From: Luteimonas sp. MC1825
GTDB lineage: Bacteria; Pseudomonadota; Gammaproteobacteria; Xanthomonadales; Xanthomonadaceae
DNA length: 64,000 nt
NCBI RefSeq assembly: GCF_014764385.1
Contig: NZ_CP061714.1
Coordinates: 930,001-994,000, forward strand
Direction: 5' to 3'
Below are positions 9,217 to 29,169 of this stretch, piece after piece. The notes under the pieces were generated by a model, which saw only the letters and a program-made list of their open reading frames with translations, was not told the DNA's origin and searched no databases. Every line of letters begins with the position of its first letter. Within the stretch, counting starts at the first letter, position 1. Made by a program: the position numbers and the translations under genes.

Positions 9217-11388
9217 TCAGGCCAGGGTCCGCACGTTCGGCTCGCGCGCCCATTGCCGCGTGCTGGCGGCATCGATGAACCCCTTGCTGTCGGCGGCGTC
9301 CACCGTGCCGGCATCCTTGCCGACGTTGCCGGCCTTCAGCAACGGCGCCGCGCCGGCATCCGAAGCGATCGCCTTGAGGTGCACCCAGGCGTTGGCGACG
9401 AAGTCGACGGCGGCGGATTCCTTCGCGAGCTTCCTGCCGGCGTCGGCGGACAGCAGCACGGCGACGGCGTCGAACAGCTGCGACGGCGTGCCGGCAAGCT
9501 GGCCGTCGGCCGGCTGTTTGCTGCCGTCGGAGAGCACCGCGCCGCCGAGCTTGGGCGCGATGAGCGTGACCGTGGCGCCGGCGGATTCCGCGGCCTTGCG
9601 CAGCGCCTTCAACGCCGCGCCATCGCTGCCGTCATCGATGAGGATGCCGACGGCGCGGTGCTGCAGGGTGTGCTTCATGCGGCCGATGATGCGCACCTCC
9701 GGCGCCGGAGGCATGTCGCGCGGCGGCACCGCGGCGTCGGGCGCGGGTGGAAGCGTGTCGAGTCCCATCCCATCGGCCACGCGCTGTGCCAGCGATTCAT
9801 CGATGTGGCGCAGGTGGCCGACCATGCGCTCGCGCACCTTGGGCGTCTCCACCTTGGACAGTTCGAACACCAGCGCCGACGCCAGGTGCGCCTGCTCCGG
9901 CGCCTCGAGGCTGCGGAAGAACATCCGCGCCTGGCTGTAGTGGTCGGCGAAGCTTTCCGCGCGGATGCGGCCCTTGGCGCCGTCATCGGGCGGCGTGGCA
10001 TGGCTGCGGAACCCGGCCTCGGCATCGGCGCGCGGGCTGTCGTCCTGCAGCGAGCTGGGCTCGTAGTTCACGCGGCCCTTGTGCACCTGCATCTGCATGT
10101 GGCCATCGCGCTGGTGGTTGGCGAACGGGCACTTGGGCTGGTTGATGGGGATCTGGTGGAAGTTCGGCCCGCCAAGGCGGATCAGCTGGGTGTCGAGGTA
10201 GGAGAACAGCCGGCCCTGCAGCAGCGGGTCGTTGCTGAAGTCGATGCCGGGCACGATGTTGGTCGGGCAGAACGCCACCTGTTCGGTCTCGGCGAAGAAG
10301 TTGTCCGGCCAGCGGTCGAGCACCATGCGGCCGACGATCTGCACCGGCACCAGGGCCTCGGGGATGATCTTGGTGGGGTCGAGGTGGTCGAACGGGAACG
10401 CCTCGGCTTCGGCTTCGGTGAACAGCTGCACGCCGAACTCCCATTCGGGATAGTTGCCGGCGGTGATGTTCTCGAACAGGTCGCGGCGGTGGTAGTCGTT
10501 GTCGGCGGCCTGCAGCTTCAGCGCCTCGTCCCACACGGTCGACTGGATGCCGAGCTTCGGCCGCCAGTGGAACTTGACGAACGTGCTGTTGCCGGCCTCG
10601 TCGAGCAGGCGGAAGCTGTGCACGCCGAAGCCTTCGATGGTGCGCAGCGAACGCGGGATGGTGCGGTCGCTCATCGCCCACATGATCATGTGCATCGATT
10701 CCGGCGTGAGCGTGATGAAGTCCCAGAACGTGTCGTGCGCGCTTGCCGCCTGCGGGAAGGCGCGGTCTGGCTCCATCTTCACCGAGTGCACCACGTCCGG
10801 GAACTTCATCGCGTCCTGGATGAAGAACACCGGGATGTTGTTGCCGACCAGGTCGAAGTTGCCTTCGGAGGTGTAGAACTTGACCGCGAAACCGCGCACG
10901 TCGCGCGGCGTGTCGACCGAGCCGGCGCCGCCGGCCACGGTGGAGAAGCGGGTGAACACCGGCGTGCGGGTGCCGACCTCGGTGAACAGCTTCGCGCGGC
11001 TGTACTTCGCGAGCGATTCCGTCAGTTCGAAGTAGCCGTGTGCGGCGGAACCACGCGCGTGCACGATGCGCTCGGGAATGCGCTCATGGTCGAAGTGGGT
11101 GATCTTCTCGCGCAGGATGAAGTCTTCCAGCAGCGTCGGGCCCTTGGGCGTCGCGCGCAGCGAATTCTGGTTGTCGGCAATCACCAGCCCCTGGTTGGTG
11201 GTGAGCTGCGGACGCGGGCCCCCGGCCTGCTGCTGCAGTTCGTCGCCGTGGCCGCGCGGAGCGTCGGCATCGGGATCGGCGCCGGCGCGGCGGCCGATGC
11301 TGCCGGCCGGCTTGGGGTCCGGCGCCTTCGGCGCGGTCGGGGGCTGCCTGCCGGGGGGCGTGGCGGTCGGCGTCTTGGGTCTGGCCAT
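9217..11388 (-). CDS. katE: Large-subunit catalase HPII
   Basis: A monofunctional heme catalase of 723 residues of the large-subunit clade, about 750 residues as expected, which converts H2O2 to water and O2. A disordered Pro/Lys-rich N-terminus (about 1-70) precedes the catalase core. The core has the distal His in [12 protein letters not shown], the Asn in [12 protein letters not shown], and the heme-ligand Tyr in [10 protein letters not shown]. From about residue 570 there is a flavodoxin/DJ-1-like C-terminal domain ([14 protein letters not shown]). ATG 11388 gives a natural MARPKTPT start. It is downstream of egtBD and directly upstream of the thioredoxin. Confidence 0.94.
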   Translation of the reverse strand: MARPKTPTATPPGRQPPTAPKAPDPKPAGSIGRRAGADPDADAPRGHGDELQQQAGGPRPQLTTNQGLVIADNQNSLRATPKGPTLLEDFILREKITHFDHERIPERIVHARGSAAHGYFELTESLAKYSRAKLFTEVGTRTPVFTRFSTVAGGAGSVDTPRDVRGFAVKFYTSEGNFDLVGNNIPVFFIQDAMKFPDVVHSVKMEPDRAFPQAASAHDTFWDFITLTPESMHMIMWAMSDRTIPRSLRTIEGFGVHSFRLLDEAGNSTFVKFHWRPKLGIQSTVWDEALKLQAADNDYHRRDLFENITAGNYPEWEFGVQLFTEAEAEAFPFDHLDPTKIIPEALVPVQIVGRMVLDRWPDNFFAETEQVAFCPTNIVPGIDFSNDPLLQGRLFSYLDTQLIRLGGPNFHQIPINQPKCPFANHQRDGHMQMQVHKGRVNYEPSSLQDDSPRADAEAGFRSHATPPDDGAKGRIRAESFADHYSQARMFFRSLEAPEQAHLASALVFELSKVETPKVRERMVGHLRHIDESLAQRVADGMGLDTLPPAPDAAVPPRDMPPAPEVRIIGRMKHTLQHRAVGILIDDGSDGAALKALRKAAESAGATVTLIAPKLGGAVLSDGSKQPADGQLAGTPSQLFDAVAVLLSADAGRKLAKESAAVDFVANAWVHLKAIASDAGAAPLLKAGNVGKDAGTVDAADSKGFIDAASTRQWAREPNVRTLA

Positions 11389-11469
11389 GGGGCGTTCCGG
11401 GGGCGGGTCGGAACGCCATGGTCCGCCTTGGGATGTAAAGCCCACGTGGGGGTGGCGGACCGCGCGCGG

Positions 11470-12456
11470 CTACCGGGGCGTCCCGGCCAGCGGTTCCCCG
11501 CGGCGCAGCAGTCGCAGGCCGAACCAGTCGAGCGGGTCGTTCCAGCGTTCGACGACGCGCAAGCCGGCCTCGCGGACCAGCGCGTCGAAGCGTGCATCGC
11601 TGTACTTCTGGCTCTGCTCGACGTGCATCTGCTCGCCGGCCGCGAACGCGAAGCGCTGGCCGTCCACGGTGACCGCCTGCGCGCGCAGGCTTTCCAGCGT
11701 CGTCATGATGCGGCCTTCGTTGCGCAGGTAGCGCGCGCGATGCGCAAACCCGTCGGGCGCGAAGTCGCTGCCGATGTCGCGGTTGAGGCGCGCCAGCAGG
11801 TTGAGGGTGAACGCGGCGGTCACCCCGGCCGCGTCGTTGTACGCGGCTTCGATCACGGCCGGATCCTTCTCCAGGTCGATGCCGACCAGGGCGCCGCCAC
11901 GTTCCCCCATGGTGTCGCGCATCGCCGCGAGCAGCCGCACGGACTCGGCGCGGTCGAAGTTGCCGAGCGTCGAGCCGGGGAAGAACACCAGCGCATGATC
12001 AGCCGCGCGCGACGGCGCGGGCAGCGGCACCGGGCAGGTGAAGTCGGCCAGTACCGGCAGCACCTCGACATCGCCGAACTCGCGGTCCAGGCGGTCGGCG
12101 CTGGCGGTGAGCGCCGAGCGCGAGATCTCGATCGGCGTGTAGGCGACCGGATCGTCGAGCGCATCCAGCAGCAGGCGCGTCTTGCGGCCGCTGCCGCTGC
12201 CGTACTCGACCACGTGCGCGCGCGGGCCGACCGCGGCGGCGATCTGCGCGCCGCGTGCCTCCAGCAGGGCCAGTTCAATGCGCGTGGGGTAGTACTCGGG
12301 CTGGCGGGTGATGGCCTCGAACAGCTCCGACCCGCGCCGGTCGTAGAAATACTTCGAGGGCAGCCGCTTCGGCGTCGCCGACAGCCCGCGCAGCACATCG
12401 CCGGTGATGTCGTCGGGCGTGGGATGCAGGTCGGTGATCGGCAGGTCGCTGTTCAC
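11470..12456 (-). CDS. egtD: L-histidine N-alpha-methyltransferase EgtD
   Basis: A SAM-dependent methyltransferase of 328 residues that trimethylates histidine to hercynine, the first step of ergothioneine synthesis. Visible marks are the RLPSKYFYDRRGSELFE N-terminus, the SAM loop VVEYGSGSGRKT, LVFFPGSTLGNF and GIDLEKD, all diagnostic of the EgtD/DUF2260 family. Translation probably starts at GTG 12456, which overlaps the egtB stop (GTGA), giving tight coupling. No egtA, egtC or egtE is in the window, so the remaining steps are encoded elsewhere or bypassed. Confidence 0.93.
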   Translation of the reverse strand: MNSDLPITDLHPTPDDITGDVLRGLSATPKRLPSKYFYDRRGSELFEAITRQPEYYPTRIELALLEARGAQIAAAVGPRAHVVEYGSGSGRKTRLLLDALDDPVAYTPIEISRSALTASADRLDREFGDVEVLPVLADFTCPVPLPAPSRAADHALVFFPGSTLGNFDRAESVRLLAAMRDTMGERGGALVGIDLEKDPAVIEAAYNDAAGVTAAFTLNLLARLNRDIGSDFAPDGFAHRARYLRNEGRIMTTLESLRAQAVTVDGQRFAFAAGEQMHVEQSQKYSDARFDALVREAGLRVVERWNDPLDWFGLRLLRRGEPLAGTPR

Positions 12457-13763
12457 GCGCGGTCCCTGGCCAGGCGCACGCCGCTGAACTGCCAGCGCGC
12501 GGAGGGCGCGAAGAAATTGCGATAGCTGGCGCGGGCGTGGTCTCGCGGCGTGGCGCAACTGCCGCCGCGCAGTACCAGCTGTCCGCTCATGAACTTGCCG
12601 TTGTACTCGCCCAGCGTGCCGGGCAGCGGACGGAAGCCGGGGTAGGGCGCATAGGCACTCGACGTCCATTCCCAGGTGCCGCCGAACAGGCCATGTGGGC
12701 CGTCGCCGGCGGCGGCCTGCGCGCGCGGCTGGAATACGCCGCCATCGGCGAAGTCGCCTTCTACGGGGCGGCCGGCAGCGGCCAGCTCCCATTCGGCTTC
12801 GGTGGGCAGGCGCGCCCCCGCCCAGCGGGCGAACGCGTCCGCCTCGTAGTGCGACAGGTGGCAGGCCGGTGCATGCGGATCGCGTTCGCGCCAGCCGGCG
12901 AGCGTGAACTCGCGCACCCCGTCGGCGTGCCAGTACAGCGGGCGCTGCCAGCCTTCGCGCGCGGCCAGGTCCCAGCCGTCGCTGAGCCACAGCGTGGGCG
13001 TGGCGTAGCCGGCGTCGTCCACGAACGCGGCGAATTCGGCGTTGGTCGCCGCCCGGCTGGCCAGCGCGTGCGCGGGCACCAGCGCGCGGTGGCGCGGTGT
13101 TTCGTTGTCGAAGGCGAAGGCGCCGCCCGGCCACGGCGCGGCGCCTAGCTCGGTGAGCGTTTCATCGCGCGCAAGCCAGCGCAGCCCCGGTTCCGCCGCA
13201 GCGGGTGCGCCGGGCACGGACGCGTCGGCATCGGGGGGGTGGTAGGCGGGGGCCAGCGGATTGCTCCAGAACGCGTGCTTGATGTCGGTCAGCAGCAGCT
13301 CCTGGTGCTGCTGTTCGTGGTGCGTGCCGAGCAGCAGCACGTCGCGCGCGCCGGCATCCAGGCCACCGGCATCCAGCAGGGCCAGGACACGGTCATCGAC
13401 CGCGTCGCGCCACGCCAGCACCTCGGCCAGCGTGGGGCGCGACACCAGCCCCCGGCTGGCGCGCGGATGGCGTTCGCCTGCGCCGACGTAGTAGCTGTTG
13501 AACAGGTAGTCCCAGCCCGCGGGAATGGGCGGCTCGCCAAGCCTGCCCAGCACGAAGCGTGCGAAGAACCAGGTGGTGTGGGCGAGGTGCCATTTGGCCG
13601 GGCTGGCGTCGGCCATGCACTGCAGCTGCGCGTCCTCGGCCGAAAGCGGTGCGGCCAGCGCGCGCGTGCGCGCGCGGACCGTGGCGAAACGCGCGCGGAG
13701 GTCCGGCGTGGTGCCATCAATGGCGGCCGGCGGAGCTGCGATGGATGCCTGGAGGGAGGGCAT
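12453..13763 (-). CDS. egtB: Hercynine oxygenase / sulfoxide synthase EgtB
   Basis: A non-heme iron enzyme of 436 residues that joins hercynine to a cysteine-derived thiol as a sulfoxide in ergothioneine biosynthesis. The N-terminal DinB-like domain carries the iron-ligand motifs WHLAH (H59, H62) and HHEQQH (H149, H153). The C-terminal formylglycine-generating-enzyme-like domain has RLPTEAEWELAA and GTWEWTSSAY. It ends in LVLRGGSCATP, DHARASYRNFF and the typical tail W-FSGVRLARD. It overlaps egtD by 4 bp and lies about 90 bp after gcvP with a strong hairpin between. Confidence 0.93.
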   Translation of the reverse strand: MPSLQASIAAPPAAIDGTTPDLRARFATVRARTRALAAPLSAEDAQLQCMADASPAKWHLAHTTWFFARFVLGRLGEPPIPAGWDYLFNSYYVGAGERHPRASRGLVSRPTLAEVLAWRDAVDDRVLALLDAGGLDAGARDVLLLGTHHEQQHQELLLTDIKHAFWSNPLAPAYHPPDADASVPGAPAAAEPGLRWLARDETLTELGAAPWPGGAFAFDNETPRHRALVPAHALASRAATNAEFAAFVDDAGYATPTLWLSDGWDLAAREGWQRPLYWHADGVREFTLAGWRERDPHAPACHLSHYEADAFARWAGARLPTEAEWELAAAGRPVEGDFADGGVFQPRAQAAAGDGPHGLFGGTWEWTSSAYAPYPGFRPLPGTLGEYNGKFMSGQLVLRGGSCATPRDHARASYRNFFAPSARWQFSGVRLARDRA

Positions 13764-13813
13764 GCGCGCAGCCTAGCGCCACGCATGTGAAGCGTGGTGT
13801 ATGGCCGCGTGTC

Positions 13814-13850
13814 CCGGACGCCGCGGCGGCAGGACCGCCGCGGCCGTCCG
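13814..13850 (-). terminator. GC-rich hairpin at the gcvP 3' end
   Basis: CGGAC-GCCGCGGCGG pairs with CCGCCGCGGC-CGTCCG around a CAGGA loop, abutting the gcvP stop codon. The stem is at least 15 bp with one bulge. No U-tract follows on the minus strand, so it may be a Rho-dependent or processing barrier rather than a classical intrinsic terminator. It could reduce read-through from the glycine-controlled gcvP into egtBD. Confidence 0.5.
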
Positions 13851-13853
13851 GCG

Positions 13854-16751
<2,898 letters not shown>

Positions 16752-16802
16752 GGCGGGCCTCTGGCGGACGCGAAGGGACGGCGTGCGGCTGCACGCGTAA
16801 GC

Positions 16803-16976
16803 CCCTCTGTCCTTTTGCCTGAGAGTTCAGGGCGGGCCATGCCCACCCAATGCACCTTCGGCGCCGGATCCAACCGGTCTCTCCAGAGTGTTTCCCACCG
16901 GCGGTACGGGAGCCTGAGCGATTACGGGCGTTTGCGCCTTCGGCAGCGGACCGAGGTCCGCTTCTCCCACCGGCTG
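16803..16976 (-). ncRNA. Tandem glycine riboswitch (gcvT element)
   Basis: Read on the minus strand, two aptamers follow one another. The first (about 16976-16905) has GGGAGAAGCGGACC, then GCCGAAGGCGCAA and CGCTCAGGC. The second (about 16890-16803) has CTGGAGAGACCGG, then GCGCCGAAGGTGCA and the hallmark CTCTCAGGCAAAAGGACAG. The CCGAAGG and CTCAGGCAAAAGGAC blocks are the conserved core of the glycine aptamer, and a tandem pair with a short linker is the classical cooperative form. The distance to the gcvP ATG is about 50 nt, suitable for control of translation initiation or early termination. Confidence 0.93.
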
Positions 16977-16990
16977 GTTGCAGCAGGGCG

Positions 16991-16996
16991 ATTATA
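16991..16996 (-). promoter_or_regulatory. Perfect -10 box (TATAAT) for riboswitch-gcvP transcript
   Basis: ATTATA on the plus strand reads TATAAT on the minus strand. It sits 15 bp before the first aptamer, so transcription would start at about 16984, right at the riboswitch edge. The -35 region is weak (no good TTGACA about 17 bp upstream). The position relative to the riboswitch is the main support. The 342-bp gcvP/MFS intergenic interval holds this promoter and the riboswitch and nothing else I can name. Confidence 0.65.
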
Positions 16997-17061
16997 GGCG
17001 GATTGCCGCGGCGGCAGGCGCGCGGTTGCTATCCTGCGCAGCCCACGCCGGATCCCCCTGA

Positions 17062-17094
17062 ATGACCGTCCCACATCCGGGCGCGCGCCGTTGA
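17062..17094 (+). CDS. Possible 10-codon leader peptide
   Basis: A mini-frame (MTVPHPGARR) ends in TGA overlapping the ATG of the efflux gene (TGATG at 17092-17096). This resembles the arrangement at 8298-8336. It may assist translational reinitiation, but a chance origin is quite possible. Confidence 0.22.
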   Translation: MTVPHPGARR

Positions 17095-18347
17095 TGGCCG
17101 CCCGAGAACCCCGCCTGTCTCCCCGAGGCCTGGCCCCGCTGCTCGCCGGCCTGGCGATGTTCGGGCCGTTCTCGATCGACGCGATCTTCCCGGCCTTCCC
17201 GGCCATGGGCGCGTCGCTGGGCGCCGACAAGCTGGCGATGCAGCAGACCATCAGCGTCTACCTGGTGGCCTATGCGCTGATGAGCCTGGTGCACGGCCCG
17301 ATGTCGGACGCCTTCGGCCGGCGGCGGGTGATCCTGGGCGGGCTGGTGGTGTTCATCGCGGCCTCGGTGGGCTGCGCCATGGCCGACGACCTGGCGAACA
17401 TGCTGGCGTTCCGGGCGCTGCAGGGACTGTCCGCGGGCGTGGGCCTGATCGTGGGGCGCGCGGTGATCCGCGACGTGCTGCAGGGCGACGACGCGCAGCG
17501 GCTGATGAGCCAGGTGTCGATGATCTTCGGCATCGCCCCGGCGATCGCGCCGGTGATCGGCGGCTGGATCCTGGGCTGGGGCCACTGGCACGACATCTTC
17601 TGGTTCCTGGTCGCGTTCGCGGTGCTGCTGCTGGCTGCGACCTGGATGTGGCTTCCCGAAACCCACCCGCCGCACAACCGCATCGCACCGCTGCCGCGCC
17701 GGCTGCTGCGCGACTACGTCGCGATCTTCACCAACGGCCGCTTCCAGCGCCTGGCCGCGGCGGGCGCGCTGAACTTTTCGGCGCTGTTCCTATACATCGC
17801 CTCGGCGCCGGCGTTCGTGCTCGACCTGTTGAAGCTCGACGAGCGCAGCTTCGCCTGGTTTTTCGGGCCGATGATCGGCGGCATGATGCTCGGCGCCTTC
17901 ACCTCGGGGCGCATGGCCGGCCGGGTCACGCCCGCCGTTCAGGTCAACCTTGGATTCGCCTGCTGCGGCATGGCGGCGCTGGGCAACGTGGCCTACAGCC
18001 TGCTGGTGGCGGAGCCCACCGTGCCGTGGGCGGTGCTGCCGGCCACACTGAACGCGTTCGGCGTGTCGCTGGTGTTCCCGGTGCTGACGCTTGCGATCCT
18101 GGACATGTACCCGCGACAGCGCGGCTCGGCGTCATCGCTGCAGGCCTTCACCAGCCTCTCGCTGAACGCGGCGGTGGCCGGCGTGCTGTCGCCGCTGGTC
18201 AGTGGCTCGATGCTGGCGTTGGCGGTGGCGGCGGCCGTGTTCACACTCGCGGGCTGGCTGGTGTGGCGGCTCGAGCGCCACCGCATCAAGCAATTGCCGG
18301 CGGGGCACTGCGAGCCGGGCTCGCCGGATCCGGCGGAACACGTCTAG
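17094..18347 (+). CDS. Bcr/CflA-family MFS drug efflux transporter
   Basis: An inner-membrane proton antiporter of 417 residues with 12 predicted helices. Bcr/CflA-type features are FSIDAIFPAFPAM in helix 1, the loop-2 motif GPMSDAFGRRRVILGG, and the helix-5 stretch GIAPAIAPVIGGWIL. The family exports bicyclomycin, chloramphenicol or small metabolites such as cysteine; the substrate here is unknown. ATG 17094 gives the usual short cytoplasmic N-terminus. It is divergent from the riboswitch-gcvP transcript and converges on the kinase cluster with only 6 bp between stops. Confidence 0.87.
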   Translation: MAAREPRLSPRGLAPLLAGLAMFGPFSIDAIFPAFPAMGASLGADKLAMQQTISVYLVAYALMSLVHGPMSDAFGRRRVILGGLVVFIAASVGCAMADDLANMLAFRALQGLSAGVGLIVGRAVIRDVLQGDDAQRLMSQVSMIFGIAPAIAPVIGGWILGWGHWHDIFWFLVAFAVLLLAATWMWLPETHPPHNRIAPLPRRLLRDYVAIFTNGRFQRLAAAGALNFSALFLYIASAPAFVLDLLKLDERSFAWFFGPMIGGMMLGAFTSGRMAGRVTPAVQVNLGFACCGMAALGNVAYSLLVAEPTVPWAVLPATLNAFGVSLVFPVLTLAILDMYPRQRGSASSLQAFTSLSLNAAVAGVLSPLVSGSMLALAVAAAVFTLAGWLVWRLERHRIKQLPAGHCEPGSPDPAEHV

Positions 18348-18353
18348 CGCCGC

Positions 18354-19024
18354 TTATTCCGGCCCGGCATCGGGCAGGGCGGGCAGGTCGAGCATGAGTT
18401 CCAGGGTGTCCCCGCCGCTGGCACGGCCATGCAGGCTGCCGCCGTGCGCGGTGGCGATGGCCGCGGCGATCACCAGCCCGAGGCCGAGCGCATCGTCCGG
18501 CGGGTCCGGATGCGGCGAGGTCAGCAGCGACGCGATCAGGGTGTCCGACGCATCGCGGCAGTGCACCGCGCAGGCCATGCGCATGCGCGCGCCGTGGCCC
18601 TCGATGCGGGCGCGCACCGCCACCGGATGGCTGCGCGACAGCTGCAGCCCGAGCAGGGCGTGGAACAGCTGGGCCACGCGCTGCATGTCACCGGCGATCC
18701 GCAGGGTCTCCGCCCCTGGCGCGAACTCCACGTGGGGCGGCACCTCGCGCAGGCGGGCGATGGTGTCCATCACCAGCAGCTCCAGGTCGATCGCTTCGCT
18801 GCGGACCATCAGCCGGCCCTGCTCGGCGCGGCCGAGGTCGCTGAACTCGTCGATCATCCCGCCCAGGCGCTGGATCTGGCGTTCCAGCACCGCGAACAGC
18901 TCGTCGCGCTGGTCGTCGCCGAGGCCCGGGTCACGCAACAGGTAGACAGCGGTCTGCATCGGCGAAAGCGGCCCGCGCAGGTCGTGCGCGAGGCGGTCCA
19001 TCCAGGCCTTGGCCGAAGGCGCGC

Positions 19025-19028
<4 letters not shown>
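18354..19028 (-). CDS. Small histidine-kinase-like protein with degenerate ATPase domain
   Basis: A 224-residue cytoplasmic protein. The phospho-acceptor H-box is intact (LAHDLRGPLSPMQTA, His near residue 15), and a G-box-like DALGLGLVIAAAIA is near the C-terminus. Where the N-box Asn should be, the sequence reads AQLFHALLGLQL, and no DxGxG loop is visible. The ATP site therefore looks non-functional. It may serve as a phosphotransfer partner, be phosphorylated in trans, or be a scaffold for the upstream kinases. Its ATG overlaps the stop of the hybrid kinase gene (ATGA), so stoichiometric co-expression is likely. There is no sensor or REC domain. Confidence 0.72.
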
Positions 19029-26247
<7,219 letters not shown>

Positions 26248-26322
26248 CCCCCTGGTGGCCGGATCGCCGGATCCGGTCAGGGACGATAAGGCCTCGCCAT
26301 GCGCAATGCGTTCACGGCGCAA

Positions 26323-28293
26323 TCACGGCTGCGCAGGTCCCTGCGGGGCACGCGCTGCTTCCCAGCCGCAGGTCTTGCCTTCGTTCTGCTGCACCAGCCA
26401 TTCCTGCAAGGGTGAGAAGTACTCGAGCACCGCACTGGCATCCATCTTTTCGGTGCCGGTGAGTTCCTTCATGGTCTGCTGCCAGGGCTGGCTGCTGCCC
26501 TTGGACAGCATCGACCAGAACTTCTCGCCGGCGGCCTTGTTGCCGTGGAAGCTGCAGTCGTAGAGCGCGCCCTGGTAGCCCGACGCGTCGCACAGCGCCT
26601 TGTAGAACTGGAACTGCAGCACGTGCGACAGGAAGTAGCGGGTGTACGGCGTGTTGCCCGGCACGTGGTACTTGGCGCCCGCGTCGAAGAACTCCTCGCC
26701 GCGCGCCGTGGCCGGTGCCACGCCCTGGTACTTCGCCTTCAGCTCCCACCACGCGGTGTTGTAGTTGTCCGGGGTGATGGAGCCGTCGAACACGCCCCAG
26801 CGCCAGCGGTCGATCATCAGCCCGAACGGCAGGAACGCCACCTTGGACAGCGCCATGCGCATCTGCGCGTTGATCAGCGATTCCTGGCCGGCCTGCTGCG
26901 CGTCCACCAGGCCGATCGACTGCAGGTAGCCCGGGGTCATGGCCAGCACGATGGTGTCGCCGATGGCCTCGTGGAAACCGTCGTGCGCGCCGCCCTGGAA
27001 CAGCGGCGGCTGCTTGCCGTAGGCCAGGTAGTAATACACGTGGCCAAGCTCGTGGTAGATCGTGGTGAAGTCTTCCTCGTTCGGCTTGATGCACATCTTG
27101 GTGCGCACGTCGGTGCCGGTGGTGTCCATTGGCCAGGCGCTGGCGTGGCAGACCACGTCGCGGTCGCGCGGCTTGATGAACTGGGTCTTGGCCCAGTAGC
27201 TCTCCGGCAGCGCCGGCATGCCGAGCGAGGTGTAGAACTCCTCGGCGCGCCGGGTCATCTCGCGCGCATGTTCGGCCTGCGCGCCGCGCGCCACTTCGAC
27301 CCGCTGGTCGGTGTCGATCAGGGCGTTCTCGCGCACCAGGTGGTCGTTGAGCGTGACCTGGTACTGGCGCTCGAGCGCGCCGCTGATGTCGAGCTTGCCG
27401 GCCTGCGGGTAGGGCGCAAGCGTGGTCCAAAGGTTGCTCCAGTCCTGCTGCCACATGTTGCCCATCAGGTGCGCGGGCAGCATGCCGTTGACCGAGCCGC
27501 GTCCCGGGTACTGCGCCTCCAGTCGCGTGCGCGCATAGCAGTGAAGCTGCTCGTACAGCGGCTCGACCTGGGTCCACAGGCGGTCGGTCTCGGCCGACAG
27601 CTCCGCCGGCGTCATGTCGTAGCCGGCGCGCCACAGCTCGCCGGCGTCGGCGAAGCCGAGGTCGCGCGCGCCGTCGTTGACCAGCTCCACGAAGCGCGTG
27701 TAATCCGCGCGCATGGGTGCGGCCACGCCGTGCCAGCCCTGCCAGGCGTCGAGCTGGGCGTCGTAGTCGCGGTCTTCGCGCAGGACGTCCTCGAGTGCGC
27801 CGAGCTGGCGGCAGTCCTTGGCGTCGCCTTCGGTCCTGCAGTAGGTGCCGGAGCCGTACGCGCCTTCCATCTTGCTGGCCAGGCGGGTGAGTTCGGACAG
27901 CTTGGCCGGGTCGCGCGGCGGCGGCATGGCGGTGCCGAGGCGCAGCAGGTTGATCGCGCGCTGCGTTTCCGGCGACATCTCCTTGCCCTCGAAGCGCCGC
28001 GCCTGCTCGACCCACGCCTTGGTCTGCGCGAGGAAGCGCTCGTTGCCCTTGGCCGCGAGCAGCTGGCTGTCGTCGTTGATGTAGGTCGACGAGATCCACT
28101 GCGACGCGGTGAACTCGGGCGTCAGCTCCGCAAGCTCGCGGTTGACCCGGGCGACGAACTCGTCGGCGGTCTCCTTGTCGAGTTCCGCCTGCGAAAGCCG
28201 GCCATCGGCGGGCTGTTCCGGCGCGCGCGAACACGCGGCAAGCGTCAGGCTCGCGGTGACCGCGAGGGCAAGCAGGGCGTGGCGTGTGGTCAC
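26323..28293 (-). CDS. M2-family peptidyl-dipeptidase (ACE homologue), lipoprotein
   Basis: A zinc metallopeptidase of 656 residues in the angiotensin-converting-enzyme family (M2), expected to remove C-terminal dipeptides from peptides. The zinc motif is HELGH in [13 protein letters not shown] near residue 414. The downstream Glu ligand is in FHEAIGD. An N-terminal signal peptide ends in the lipobox LAAC, so it is probably anchored on the periplasmic side of a membrane. GTG 28293 is chosen because it begins the signal peptide directly and overlaps the stop of the upstream gene (GTGA). It is the last gene of the min-operon run. Confidence 0.9.
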   Translation of the reverse strand: MTTRHALLALAVTASLTLAACSRAPEQPADGRLSQAELDKETADEFVARVNRELAELTPEFTASQWISSTYINDDSQLLAAKGNERFLAQTKAWVEQARRFEGKEMSPETQRAINLLRLGTAMPPPRDPAKLSELTRLASKMEGAYGSGTYCRTEGDAKDCRQLGALEDVLREDRDYDAQLDAWQGWHGVAAPMRADYTRFVELVNDGARDLGFADAGELWRAGYDMTPAELSAETDRLWTQVEPLYEQLHCYARTRLEAQYPGRGSVNGMLPAHLMGNMWQQDWSNLWTTLAPYPQAGKLDISGALERQYQVTLNDHLVRENALIDTDQRVEVARGAQAEHAREMTRRAEEFYTSLGMPALPESYWAKTQFIKPRDRDVVCHASAWPMDTTGTDVRTKMCIKPNEEDFTTIYHELGHVYYYLAYGKQPPLFQGGAHDGFHEAIGDTIVLAMTPGYLQSIGLVDAQQAGQESLINAQMRMALSKVAFLPFGLMIDRWRWGVFDGSITPDNYNTAWWELKAKYQGVAPATARGEEFFDAGAKYHVPGNTPYTRYFLSHVLQFQFYKALCDASGYQGALYDCSFHGNKAAGEKFWSMLSKGSSQPWQQTMKELTGTEKMDASAVLEYFSPLQEWLVQQNEGKTCGWEAARAPQGPAQP

Positions 28294-28892
28294 GGCGGGG
28301 ATTCCTGGTGGCGTGGGGCAGGCTGCGAGGCTAGAGCGCCGTCGCGGGTGTCGCAAGTGTGGAAAGGCGGTGCCAGCGCCCGGCAGGCGGTGACCAGGCC
28401 GCGCGCCTGCAGCCAGGTCCAGGCGGCATCGGCATCGTGTTCGAAGTAGGCGCGCGCCGAGCCGAGGCGGAAGGTGTAGCCCCAGGCGTCCATGTCGGCG
28501 AGCACGCGTTCGCGGCCGACGCCGGGGAGCTCGTCGCCGAACAGCGCCTGCAGCACGCAGACCGCGTCTTCCTCGGCGATCGAGTCGGTGGCGTCGGTGT
28601 GCACGCGCGCGCGCGCCTCGGGTGGCAGCACCACCAGGTGGCAGGCTTCGTGCAGCAGCGAATGCACCGGCGTGTCGCCCCGCGCATGCACGGTGCTGCC
28701 GATGATCCCGGCCTCGTCGTCGCCCCAGTAGCTGCCGGGAATCGGCGCGCCATCATCGACGCGCACCAGCGTGAGGCCGTGGCGGGCGAGCAGGGCGGCG
28801 GCGTCGGCGAACGCGATGTCGCGCAGGCGCAGCACGCCTGCCGTCGTTGAAGGACCCGCGGGCAGCTCCGCCGCGGTGCGCGGATCGGCCAC
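28290..28892 (-). CDS. Uncharacterised protein with HEACH zincin-like motif
   Basis: A protein of 200 residues with no signal peptide. LLHEACHLVVLPPEARA (about residues 79-95) is an HExxH motif followed by a hydrophobic stretch, and further acids come in DSIAEEDAVCVLQALF. Together these suggest a small cytoplasmic zinc metallopeptidase-like protein. I do not recognise a named family. The start is probably GTG 28892, 7 bp beyond the end of minE. Its stop overlaps the M2 peptidase GTG, so minE, this gene and the peptidase are likely one transcript. Confidence 0.72.
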   Translation of the reverse strand: MADPRTAAELPAGPSTTAGVLRLRDIAFADAAALLARHGLTLVRVDDGAPIPGSYWGDDEAGIIGSTVHARGDTPVHSLLHEACHLVVLPPEARARVHTDATDSIAEEDAVCVLQALFGDELPGVGRERVLADMDAWGYTFRLGSARAYFEHDADAAWTWLQARGLVTACRALAPPFHTCDTRDGALASQPAPRHQESPP

Positions 28893-28899
28893 CGCGGCC

Positions 28900-29166
28900 T
28901 CAGCCGGCCGAGGCGCGCTCGTCGGTCAGCGCCACCGAGATGTCGAGCACGTCATGGTCGCCGTCCTTGATCAGGTCCACCTTGACCGCCTCGACGTCGA
29001 CGCTGACGTACTTGCGGATCACTTCCAGCAGCTCGCGCTGCAGCAGCGGCAGGTAGTCGGGTGCGCCGCGCGTGCTGCGCTCCTGGGCGACGATGATGCG
29101 CAGGCGCTCCTTGGCGATCGACGCGGTGTTCTTGGTTTTCGGCTTCAGGAAATCAAACATGCCCAT
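28900..29166 (-). CDS. minE: Cell division topological specificity factor MinE
   Basis: An 88-residue protein that stimulates MinD ATPase and drives pole-to-pole oscillation, so that MinC blocks division only away from midcell. It has the N-terminal amphipathic MFDFLKPK membrane-binding segment, an anti-MinCD helix region ([16 protein letters not shown]) and the dimerisation domain with [16 protein letters not shown]. It starts 3 bp after the minD stop. ATG 29160 (MFDFLK) is an alternative start two codons in. Confidence 0.95.
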   Translation of the reverse strand: MGMFDFLKPKTKNTASIAKERLRIIVAQERSTRGAPDYLPLLQRELLEVIRKYVSVDVEAVKVDLIKDGDHDVLDISVALTDERASAG

Positions 29167-29169
29167 GAC

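Noticed and set aside
9253..12525. A 1090-codon plus-strand open frame opposite katE and egtD
   Set aside because: It crosses two well-supported minus-strand genes and gives a compositionally biased product without domains.
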